From: Corynebacterium tuberculostearicum | Lineage (GTDB): Bacteria; Actinomycetota; Actinomycetes; Mycobacteriales; Mycobacteriaceae | NCBI RefSeq assembly: GCF_030506365.1 | Contig: NZ_CP073092.1 | Coordinates: 2,046,001-2,110,000, forward strand | Direction of reading: 5' to 3' | Length of the DNA stretch: 64,000 nucleotides | Part shown: one piece after another, positions 16,784-23,815 of the stretch | Layout: each line of letters begins with the position of its first letter | Position numbering within the stretch: position 1 is the first letter of the stretch | Made by a program: the position numbers and the translations under genes | Notes under the pieces: model-generated | The model's input: only the letters and a program-made list of their open reading frames with translations | Database searches by the model: none | What the model was told of the DNA's origin: nothing

Positions 16784-18061
16784 TTAGCCGCTGACACTCA
16801 CGCCGCCGTCTGGGGTGATGGTCACCGTGGCCGCCATGGCGCGGGCTAGGTCGAGGCGTTGCCACGAGCCTCCCTCTGACTGCCAATCCAATGGATTGCC
16901 GGCTGGGCGCGCGGTCTGGCGGAGGACCTCGGCACGCTGGTTCCAGCTGAGTTCGGGATGGGATGCGGCTAGCAACACTGGGGCGGCCTGTGGGACGACC
17001 ATCGGGGCGTCTGTGCGGTAACGCGGGGCGAAGTCATAGTCCATGAACTTCGAATATTCGGCGACCACATCCTGGGTGGAGCGGTAGTCGGTACCCTCTG
17101 CCCTATCCTGGGCCACCAATTCTTCTACCGTTTTGCCGGTGCGCCACTTAATTTCCTTGCGCACTTCCATCGAGGCTTGCCAGAGAGCATGGCGCATGCG
17201 CTTGTCATTCAAGCGGTCAGCCGCGGCGGCTTGGCCAGTCATGCGGCCACCGATGACATCCAGCGGGTAATGCACTCCTAGGACCACGCGGTGGTTGCCG
17301 GCCTCCGCGCCCCGCAGCATGAGCTGTGGACCTACCTCAGGCAGCATGAAGGACATCAGCGTGGTAATCCACGTTGCCTGATTGGTATGGCCCGAAGGGA
17401 AAGCTGGCGAGGTGGGATAAAGATCCTTGGAGCCATCGTCAAAGCGCTTAATCGCCTGCGGCGCGCGCTGGTACGGGCGTTGATAGTTGAAGTAGTACTT
17501 CTCAGACATCGTGGAATTGGCCAGTCCGCCTGCGCGGGCCGCATAGCCATTTCCTAGGAGGTATTCGGTCTTGGGCAGGCGGTGCTCGGCCAAGGCGGCG
17601 CGGAAGGCATCGCCTAGGTTCTTGCCCATCGAGTCAGAAACGGCGTTGAGCACGCTCGTCGAGCTGGCCTTGGCATCGGACTGCGCGCGGCGGATCAAAG
17701 CGGAGTCACCGGCTGCGGCGTTATTGATGGCCACGGCCTTGTCCATATTTTCTTGGCGGATTTCTGGTTGGGCCTTGATGTGATCAAAAAGCTGGACTAC
17801 CTGCCAGTAGTTGCCAAACTGATAAGAGGAAACATCGGATTCAAAGCCCGCGATATAATCCGTGCTAAACGGCTCTGGAACCGGGGCGCCGGGGTGCTGG
17901 ACTGGGGCCGGACCGGTGGTCTGCTGGGTAACAGGATCGCGGAGCTGGGGCACGGCTACGGGAAGAGCTGCGGCCGCCGGTGCGAGGGTTATAGTCAGCC
18001 CAGTGGCCGCACAGAAGGCGAACACGCGGGCTGCGGGTCGAAGTTTATTCCGATAGTTCAA
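16784..18061 (-). CDS. Secreted PAP2-superfamily acid phosphatase
   Basis: The 425-residue product has a signal peptide (hydrophobic residues about 12-33, cleavage near AAA-LP). It then carries the three PAP2 signatures: K-x6-RP at 188-196, PSGHT at 222-226 and RVVLGVHYPLDV at about 258-269, with the catalytic histidines and aspartate present. This fits a class-A-type nonspecific acid phosphatase or lipid-phosphate phosphatase acting outside the cell. The start is TTG at 18061 with AAAGG 8 nt upstream. C-terminal residues about 330-425 form an extra region without a recognised domain. Whether it acts on prenyl phosphates of the nearby polymer pathway is unknown. Confidence 0.88.
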   Translation of the reverse strand: MNYRNKLRPAARVFAFCAATGLTITLAPAAAALPVAVPQLRDPVTQQTTGPAPVQHPGAPVPEPFSTDYIAGFESDVSSYQFGNYWQVVQLFDHIKAQPEIRQENMDKAVAINNAAAGDSALIRRAQSDAKASSTSVLNAVSDSMGKNLGDAFRAALAEHRLPKTEYLLGNGYAARAGGLANSTMSEKYYFNYQRPYQRAPQAIKRFDDGSKDLYPTSPAFPSGHTNQATWITTLMSFMLPEVGPQLMLRGAEAGNHRVVLGVHYPLDVIGGRMTGQAAAADRLNDKRMRHALWQASMEVRKEIKWRTGKTVEELVAQDRAEGTDYRSTQDVVAEYSKFMDYDFAPRYRTDAPMVVPQAAPVLLAASHPELSWNQRAEVLRQTARPAGNPLDWQSEGGSWQRLDLARAMAATVTITPDGGVSVSG

Positions 18062-18494
18062 CGTAGAAACCTTTAACTAGCATCAAATTCCTACGAATAA
18101 TATCCAGCTAAAGTTAAGGGGAAGTGAACGCGACGCTAAACCCGCATGCACAATTGTGGATTGGCGGGTAGACCTTTGCGGTCACCACTCAGCACTCTTC
18201 ATGCCAATTGGGGCCTTGGTGCGCCGCGGCGGTATCCGGTTGGTGGCCGGAAGATTCCGCAGTAATGCTCGCGGTAAAAAGCGCGGCCAGCGCCACTGCT
18301 GAAGCCGCCGCCGAATCCCTGCGCTTGTTATTTTCCACACATTTAAACTAGCGCGTATTGCGCGCCATGAAAAGCGCTAGTCCAATGTGGGGCTAGCGCC
18401 ACCCCTCACTCGTGGTTGGCGGCGCGCGCCAAAGCTTCGCGGTAGGCTGGTGGGGAACTTTTACTCGCACTGGAATAAGGGGACACGCTAGATA
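18062..18494. other. Intergenic region between the PAP2 gene and the YtxH-like gene
   Basis: Besides a possible small secreted-peptide gene (18189-18338) it holds an 8-bp inverted repeat ACTAGCGC (18347-18354) and GCGCTAGT (18374-18381), with a third related CTAGCGC at 18393-18399. Divergent promoters for both flanking genes must lie here, but I see no clear -35/-10 pairs. Confidence 0.4.
18189..18338 (-). CDS. Possible small secreted peptide, 49 residues
   Basis: A GTG-started frame gives a short basic N-terminus (VENNKRRDSA), an Ala-rich hydrophobic core (ASAVALAALFTASITA) and a polar tail ending in HEEC. This is the build of a signal peptide followed by a short mature peptide. No Shine-Dalgarno sequence is present, so it would have to be leaderless or weakly translated. 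It lies upstream of the PAP2 gene on the same strand. No family recognised; it may be chance or the remnant of a longer gene. Confidence 0.35.
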   Translation of the reverse strand: MENNKRRDSAAASAVALAALFTASITAESSGHQPDTAAAHQGPNWHEEC

Positions 18495-18776
18495 ATGATC
18501 CAATTCGTCTTCGGCGCCGCAGCAGGATACGTTTTTGGCACTAAGGCTGGCCGCAAGCGCTACCACCAGATCAAGGGCGCCTACGAGAAGGCCGTCAACT
18601 CCCCCGTGACCAAGTCCGCCGTCACCTCTGCGCGCAAGGCGGTGGCCAATCGCTTGGACCCGGAACCACGCATGCGCGAAGTTCGCGATTTGTCTTCCAA
18701 GCGCAAGGGCAAGGGCCGGCTGCACGGATCGCAGGTGGATAATGCGGACCGCATTTATGAGCCCGATGAGGACTAG
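18495..18776 (+). CDS. Small YtxH-like protein
   Basis: The 93-residue protein begins MIQFVFGAAAGYVFGTKAGR, the glycine-rich membrane-associated start of YtxH-like proteins. A basic amphipathic region and an acidic tail (IYEPDED) follow. Homologues are widespread in Corynebacteriales, usually without known function. AAGGGGA lies about 11 nt before the ATG. A strong terminator follows. Confidence 0.8.
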   Translation: MIQFVFGAAAGYVFGTKAGRKRYHQIKGAYEKAVNSPVTKSAVTSARKAVANRLDPEPRMREVRDLSSKRKGKGRLHGSQVDNADRIYEPDED

Positions 18777-18807
18777 ATTCTTTGGCGTCTAGCCTCTAGG
18801 CCTCTCC

Positions 18808-18858
18808 CCTCCCCTCGGCGCGGCGCTAACTAAGCCTCGGTGCCGAGGGGAGATTTTT
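18808..18858 (+). terminator. Intrinsic terminator between convergent genes
   Basis: CTCCCCTCGGC (18809-18819) and GCCGAGGGGAG (18842-18852) form an 11-bp perfect stem followed by ATTTTTAT. The T tail is on the plus strand, so it ends the YtxH-like transcript; it abuts the dnaG stop codon. Confidence 0.85.
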
Positions 18859-20779
18859 ATGCCTGGGGAGGCGTACCGCGGAAAGCGCGGTCATTGAGCT
18901 CGCGCCGGGCCTGTTCCAGAGCGACGAGGTCAGCAAAAAGAGAGTTATAGCTAGCCTCATCATCAGAGGGACGCATCCGGCCCAGACGAGCCTTCAGCTG
19001 GGCAATTTGATCGCCCACCACGGTCTCTTGCAGGCGGGAAAGGACGGAGTCGGCGTATTTTTCGGGGCCGACGTCGGTAGGCAGGATTGCTTCTACGGCG
19101 AGCTCGGAGACAAAGTTGCGGCCGGTGAGATCCTGCATCTCGCCGGCAACGGCGGCAATCCATTCCACGGCGGGCATGGACGCGCCTTGGGCGGCGCCGC
19201 CGGCGGTGGAAATTGCCTGGCGGACGAGGCGGTAGGCGTCGTTAGTATAGGCGTCGGCAGTAATGCCATCGAAGTAGGAGCCCGCCACCTGCGGCATCTG
19301 CAAGGCCAGCTTGAGGGCCTCGCGCTGTGGCCACAGGTGGGTTTCCTTGGGGCTCGGCGGATGAATTACCGGCGCATCCTGCTGCGCCGGCTGCTGCTTC
19401 GCGTTATCAAAACGGCGAATGGTGGGCTTCTCGGCCTTCTTCGGCTTGCGTGCCTCCGCACGGACCTGTCGGAGAACTTCTTCCGGATCAGCCCAGCCCA
19501 CCCAGCCGGCTAGGCGGCGAGCGTACTCGCGTTGCAGAGGCTGATCGCGGATTTGCGCTACCACCGGCACGGCGCGGCGCAGGGCCTGCAGGCGCCCCTC
19601 CGCGGTATCGATACGGTATTCCGAAATGACGGATTGGATGACGAACTCGAACATGGGGATGCGGTCCGCGATGAGCTCGCGCACGGCGGCGTCGCCTTTC
19701 TGCAGGCGCAGATCACACGGATCCATGCCGTCGGGCGCTACGGAGACAAAGGACTGGCCGGTAAATTTTTGCTCGCCATCAAAGGCGCGCATGGCGGCCT
19801 TCTGCCCCGCCTCATCGCCGTCAAAGGTATAGATGAGCTCGCCATTGAAATAGGAATCATCCAGCATGAGCCGGCGCAGCACTTGGAGGTGCTCGCCGCC
19901 AAAGGCGGTACCACAGGAAGCAACGGCAGTCTTAACACCTGCCGCATACATGGCCATGACATCCGTGTAGCCTTCCACCACTACGGCTTGGTGGTTATCG
20001 GCAATATTGCGCTTGGCAAGGTCGAGGCCGAAGAGCACCTTGGACTTGTGATAGAGCATGGTCTCAGGGGTGTTCATGTACTTGCCGAGCTTGTCGTCGT
20101 CGAAAAGCTTGCGGGCACCAAAACCAATGACGTTGCCGGAAAGGTCCTTAATCGGCCACAGCAAGCGACGATGGAAGCGGTCGATGGGACCACGCTTGCC
20201 CATCTTGGAAATGCCAGCTGCTTCCAGCTCCTCGAAGGAAAAGCCTAAGCGCAGCAGGTGCTTGGTGGCCGTATCCCACCCCTCTGGGGCATAGCCGCAC
20301 TCAAAGTCATAGATAACTTCGCGGGAAAAGCCGCGATCCAGCAGGAAATCGCGGGCTGTGGCCGCTTGCGGGGTCTCCAACTGCTGGCGGTAAAACTCGT
20401 GGGCGGCCTTATTGGCAGCAATGAGGCGCTGCCGCGTGCCCGGCTTCTCATTGCGCGCGCCTGTGGAACCGCCCTGGTAGTTAATGTGATAGCCAATCTT
20501 CTGCGCTACCGCTTCCACCGCTTCTGGGAAGGAGACCTGTTCCATTTCCATCAGGAAGCTGAAGACATCGCCGCCCTTGCCCGTGGAAAAGCAGTGGTAA
20601 TAGCCGCGCTGGGGGCGCACGTGAAAGGACGGAGTCTTTTCATCCTTGAAGGGACTAAGGCCCTTGAGCGAATCATGGCCGGCAGGTTTGAGCTGCACAT
20701 ACTCGCCCACGATTTCTTCTAAAGGCGCGCGTTCACGGATAGCTTGGATATCGCTGTCCGGAATTCTGCCTTTTGCCAT
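18857..20779 (-). CDS. dnaG: DNA primase DnaG
   Basis: The 640-residue primase makes RNA primers at the replication fork. The N-terminal zinc-ribbon region is recognisable (LSPFKDEKTPSF, YYHCFSTGKGGD), but of the four canonical zinc ligands only Cys63 remains; Ser42, Lys45 and Thr66 replace the others. The catalytic core has the VVEGYTDVMAMYAAG TOPRIM glutamate and the YTFDGDEAGQKAA acidic motif. The C-terminal third is the DnaB-interacting region with a Gln/Pro-rich linker near 460-480. Length is normal. The remaining core motifs are intact, so it should be functional. Confidence 0.97.
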   Translation of the reverse strand: MAKGRIPDSDIQAIRERAPLEEIVGEYVQLKPAGHDSLKGLSPFKDEKTPSFHVRPQRGYYHCFSTGKGGDVFSFLMEMEQVSFPEAVEAVAQKIGYHINYQGGSTGARNEKPGTRQRLIAANKAAHEFYRQQLETPQAATARDFLLDRGFSREVIYDFECGYAPEGWDTATKHLLRLGFSFEELEAAGISKMGKRGPIDRFHRRLLWPIKDLSGNVIGFGARKLFDDDKLGKYMNTPETMLYHKSKVLFGLDLAKRNIADNHQAVVVEGYTDVMAMYAAGVKTAVASCGTAFGGEHLQVLRRLMLDDSYFNGELIYTFDGDEAGQKAAMRAFDGEQKFTGQSFVSVAPDGMDPCDLRLQKGDAAVRELIADRIPMFEFVIQSVISEYRIDTAEGRLQALRRAVPVVAQIRDQPLQREYARRLAGWVGWADPEEVLRQVRAEARKPKKAEKPTIRRFDNAKQQPAQQDAPVIHPPSPKETHLWPQREALKLALQMPQVAGSYFDGITADAYTNDAYRLVRQAISTAGGAAQGASMPAVEWIAAVAGEMQDLTGRNFVSELAVEAILPTDVGPEKYADSVLSRLQETVVGDQIAQLKARLGRMRPSDDEASYNSLFADLVALEQARRELNDRAFRGTPPQA

Positions 20780-20907
20780 GCGTACAGACTACCCCGCGCG
20801 CGGTGGGAATGTTCAAATGACTAGGGCAGGATGGTGACCTTCGCCAGGGTTCACGGTTTGGGTGCAAATTACCCTCTATTGGGGTGCATTCCAGACGGCT
20901 TTACCTA

Positions 20908-20929
20908 CCCCCGTGACGGGGGAATTTTT
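20908..20929 (+). terminator. Terminator-like hairpin in the leader of the ribonuclease gene
   Basis: CCCCCG and CGGGGG around TGA, followed by AATTTTT. It lies about 60 nt upstream of the ribonuclease start and downstream of no rightward gene, so it may insulate or attenuate the toxin gene. Confidence 0.5.
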
Positions 20930-20936
20930 GGACTTG

Positions 20937-20965
20937 TTGGGAGCGTCGACCGATTTCGGTATTCA
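20937..20965 (+). promoter_or_regulatory. Candidate promoter of the ribonuclease/barstar pair
   Basis: TTGGGA (20937-20942), 17 nt, then TATTCA (20960-20965). Placed just after the terminator-like hairpin and about 25 nt before the ATG. Confidence 0.4.
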
Positions 20966-20990
20966 CCGCTACACCTGCAAGAATAAAGGT

Positions 20991-21452
20991 ATGCCCAAGT
21001 CCCAAGCGTCTAAGAAATCGCTCCCAGTAGCCCTCGGCGGCCTTGCGCTTGCCATCGTTGCAGGCTACTTCGGCTTCGACCTCAGCGGCGATGGCGATTC
21101 CTCTGCTTCTTCACCGTCCGAGTCCGCAGGCGGCGCTAAGGCTGGCGACGCCGATACTTGCGAGATGTCTTCCCTCCCTGCCGAGGCGAACGACACCGCG
21201 AACGATATTTTGGCCGGTGGCCCCTATGACTACCCGGATAATGACAACGCCCGCTTTGGCAACTACGAGGGACGCCTGCCGCAGCAGGACAAGAATTACT
21301 ACCGCGAATACACGGTAGAAACCCCGGGCAGCAAGAACCGCGGCGCCCGCCGCATCATCACTGGCGGCGGCAGCGAAACCGACCCGGACGTGTGGTACTA
21401 CACCGATGACCACTATGAAAGCTTCTGTTCTATCCCAGACGCGGAGGAGTAA
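20991..21452 (+). CDS. Exported guanyl-specific ribonuclease (barnase/RNase Sa family)
   Basis: The 153-residue protein has an N-terminal hydrophobic segment (residues 11-30) for export or anchoring and an acidic Ser-rich linker. The RNase core is FGNYEGRLPQ, YREYTVETPG, GARRIITGG, WYYTDDHYESF. By comparison with RNase Sa the catalytic residues are Glu106, Arg120 or Arg121, and His141. Cys57 and Cys146 could form a disulfide. It cleaves RNA after guanosine. The ATG at 20991 (AAAGG just upstream) removes an implausible extension that would run through the promoter. The next gene is a barstar-like inhibitor, so the cell is protected from misplaced enzyme. Confidence 0.88.
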   Translation: MPKSQASKKSLPVALGGLALAIVAGYFGFDLSGDGDSSASSPSESAGGAKAGDADTCEMSSLPAEANDTANDILAGGPYDYPDNDNARFGNYEGRLPQQDKNYYREYTVETPGSKNRGARRIITGGGSETDPDVWYYTDDHYESFCSIPDAEE

Positions 21453-21454
21453 TA

Positions 21455-21688
21455 ATGCACCGCATCCTCATTACTGAACACATCCGCACCCGCGCGGACT
21501 TCTTCAACGCACTCGGTCGCACCCGCGGCTGCGAAGATTGTGGGCCACGCAACCTCGATGATCTCGCGGACTTCCTGCGCGAGCAGCGCACCAGCGTCAT
21601 CGTTGCCTCCAATATGGATATCGAAGGCGAGGACCTAGCGGCGGTAGCTAGCGTGCTCGAGGACCAAGGTGTCGCGTTGGTGCGCTAG
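21455..21688 (+). CDS. Barstar-like ribonuclease inhibitor
   Basis: The 77-residue protein starts 2 bp after the ribonuclease gene. Its sequence (FFNALGRTRGCEDCGPRNLD, then LADFLREQ) matches the barstar fold, in which the helix after CGPRNLDDL plugs the RNase active site. It should act in the cytoplasm as the immunity partner of the exported RNase. Confidence 0.8.
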   Translation: MHRILITEHIRTRADFFNALGRTRGCEDCGPRNLDDLADFLREQRTSVIVASNMDIEGEDLAAVASVLEDQGVALVR

Positions 21689-21724
21689 CGACTCGGGCCC
21701 TGGGGCTGGAGCGGAAGCTGAGGC

Positions 21725-21817
21725 GTTAGGTCCAAGCATATGAGGCCGAATTGAGGGATTTGAGCTCTCAATTCGGCCTTTTCGCACTCAGATCGGCCCG
21801 ATGAGTCTCGACCTAAC
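21725..21817 (+). repeat. Dispersed hairpin repeat, copy A (terminator-like)
   Basis: The element is bounded by GTTAGGT (21725-21731) and ACCTAAC (21811-21817). It contains a perfect 12-bp stem, GGCCGAATTGAG (21744-21755) and CTCAATTCGGCC (21767-21778), followed by TTTTC and a further half arm CTCAGATCGGCC (21787-21798). It aligns without gaps over 90 bp (about 64 identities by eye) to copy C at 35381-35470. It lies 36 bp after the barstar gene and probably terminates it. Confidence 0.8.
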
Positions 21818-21844
21818 TCTAGCGCGGTGCTGGGTGAGCCAGGT

Positions 21845-23137
21845 TTAGCTGAGGAACCCCGAAAGCTCCGCACTCCGGCGGGCCAAGCGCTCGAGGCGGG
21901 ACTCGGTCATGGAGGCAATCTGGTCGATGATGGCGCGGTCGCGGGCGGCATCAGAATCGGCTTGCTCCCACCACAGCCGGAAGGTGGCATCGAGGGAGCC
22001 GGGGGCGCCGGCGACGAGGTAATCGTAGACGCGGTAGATGCGCTCGCGCTGGCGGTCTTGGCGGGCTAGGTGGGCGGGCACGTCCATGACGTAGAGGACG
22101 GCGATGGTTTTAAGCAGCTTGACCTCGGCCTCGGCTTGCTTGGGCACAACGAGGTCGCCGTGCATGCGGCCAAGACTATTGGAGGCGATGAGCTCGGCAT
22201 TGGCCTCGCTGGTGGCGCCAACAGTCGCGCCCACATAGCGGCCGACGAGCTCCGAGGTCATCTTCTTCAGGTTGGCATAGTCGCGCAAGGAGTAGTCAAA
22301 ATCGCCGATGGCGTTGATGACGCTTAAGTTGCGCAGGCTATCGGCCGCCTCCAAGAGCTCATCGGCCGTGCCGCCAAAGGCCTTCGCGCCCTTTTCCGCC
22401 AACTGGGCCAGCTCCACCAAGTCCCACAGCACGTTCAGGGAAATGCGCCGGGAAATGATGCCATCTTCCACGTCATGCACGGAGTAGGCGATGTCATCGG
22501 ACCAGTCCATGACCTGGGCTTCGATGCACTTGCGGTTATCGGTATGGCCCTCGCGCAGCCAGTCCAAAAGGTGCGCATCCTCGTCGTAGGCGCCGTACTT
22601 GCGGTTGGTGGTGCCATCCGGGTTGGTCTTGGTCCAGGGGTATTTGCAGGCGCCGTCGAGGGCCGCGCGGGTGAGGTTGAGGCCAAAGCTTTGGGGTCCG
22701 CCGCGGGCATCGTCCACGATGACCTTCGGCTCCAAGCGGGTGAGGATACGCAGGGTTTGGGCGTTGCCCTCGAAGCCGTTGAGGGCAACCTCGTTGAGCG
22801 CGTTCTCGCCGTTGTGGCCATAGGGCGGGTGGCCGATGTCATGGGTCAGGCCGGCCATATCGCACAGATCGGGATCGAGGCCGAGCCCGGAGCCGATGCT
22901 GCGCGCGATTTGGCCGACCTCCAGGGAGTGGGTCAGCCGGGTGCGCGGGGTATCGCCGTCGCGCGGGCCGACGACCTGTGTTTTATCCGCTAGCCGGCGC
23001 AGCGCGGCCGAGTGCAGCACGCGGGCGCGATCGCGGGCGAAGAGCCCGCGGTGCTCCTCCACGGGGTGGAAGGCTGAGCCCTTCGGCTTTTCATCGGCCA
23101 GGCGGGCGAAGTCGGCGGCGGAATAAGAATAGGTCAC
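21845..23137 (-). CDS. dgt: dGTP triphosphohydrolase, HD superfamily
   Basis: It hydrolyses dGTP to deoxyguanosine and triphosphate and helps set dNTP pools. The 430-residue product has TRLTHSLEVGQIARSI, LTHDIGHPPYGHNGE (the HD metal site) and the later SDDIAYSVHDVED motif. I chose the GTG at 23137 (VTYSYSAADFARL); the longer start would add a non-conserved leader. In many actinobacteria dgt lies next to dnaG, as here, separated only by the RNase/barstar pair. Confidence 0.93.
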   Translation of the reverse strand: MTYSYSAADFARLADEKPKGSAFHPVEEHRGLFARDRARVLHSAALRRLADKTQVVGPRDGDTPRTRLTHSLEVGQIARSIGSGLGLDPDLCDMAGLTHDIGHPPYGHNGENALNEVALNGFEGNAQTLRILTRLEPKVIVDDARGGPQSFGLNLTRAALDGACKYPWTKTNPDGTTNRKYGAYDEDAHLLDWLREGHTDNRKCIEAQVMDWSDDIAYSVHDVEDGIISRRISLNVLWDLVELAQLAEKGAKAFGGTADELLEAADSLRNLSVINAIGDFDYSLRDYANLKKMTSELVGRYVGATVGATSEANAELIASNSLGRMHGDLVVPKQAEAEVKLLKTIAVLYVMDVPAHLARQDRQRERIYRVYDYLVAGAPGSLDATFRLWWEQADSDAARDRAIIDQIASMTESRLERLARRSAELSGFLS

Positions 23138-23185
23138 GGCGCCAAGTTTATTCCGCGAACAGGCCTTTTGGGTGAGCAACGTGGC

Positions 23186-23761
23186 CTAAGCGCGGTCGTC
23201 TTCCTGCTGAATCGTCTCATGCCGCAGCTTCTGATTGGGGCGCAGCACTTGCTCCACGCGGTAGAACCCATTGCGCAGTGCCGCGGCCCCGCGCGGCGGT
23301 AAGAGGCCGGCCACCAGCGCGTAGGCTACGCCACCAGTTTCATGGGCGAGGTAACGCCACCAAGGGGCGGAAAAGCGCGCGGCCGGGTAGTACGGCGTAC
23401 CGGAGACGGTGGCTGCGATGCCCTCTTGGCGGGCGATGAGTGCGGTGCGCAGGCGGTGGAGGGGATCGGTGATGATGGTGGCGTCGGAAAGCGCGAAGGC
23501 TTCCTTGACCGCGCTGAGGGAGCTGCGGGTATCCATGCCCTCCTCCACCGCGTGCACGGTCAGGTGCGGGAAGTGCTCGCGCAGAAAGGTGCGGCCGACG
23601 CCGGCCTCGGTAAACCTATCCCCGGGCAGCTTGCCGCCCACGGTAATAACCTCCAGTCCCTCAGCTGTGGCGAGCTCACCGGCGTGGCGCAGGCGGCCGG
23701 CCAGGATGCGGGAGGGGCGGCCATCGTATTGGGCGGTTCCTAAAACAATTGCGTACTTCAC
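23186..23761 (-). CDS. YdcF-family (DUF218) protein
   Basis: The 191-residue protein begins MKYAIVLGTAQYDGRPSRIL and continues with LRHAGELATAEGLEVITVGG and MDTRSSLSAVKEAFAL, the DUF218 signature. Family members such as SanA and ElyC act at the envelope, some binding nucleotides or modifying lipid-carrier metabolism. Here the usual transmembrane anchor is absent, so it is probably cytoplasmic. It is cotranscribed with dgt (48 bp gap). Confidence 0.85.
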   Translation of the reverse strand: MKYAIVLGTAQYDGRPSRILAGRLRHAGELATAEGLEVITVGGKLPGDRFTEAGVGRTFLREHFPHLTVHAVEEGMDTRSSLSAVKEAFALSDATIITDPLHRLRTALIARQEGIAATVSGTPYYPAARFSAPWWRYLAHETGGVAYALVAGLLPPRGAAALRNGFYRVEQVLRPNQKLRHETIQQEDDRA

Positions 23762-23815
23762 TGCCCCACTACATTACCTGCCGGAGGGCTAAGCTAAGCC
23801 GGTAAAGTGGTGGGC

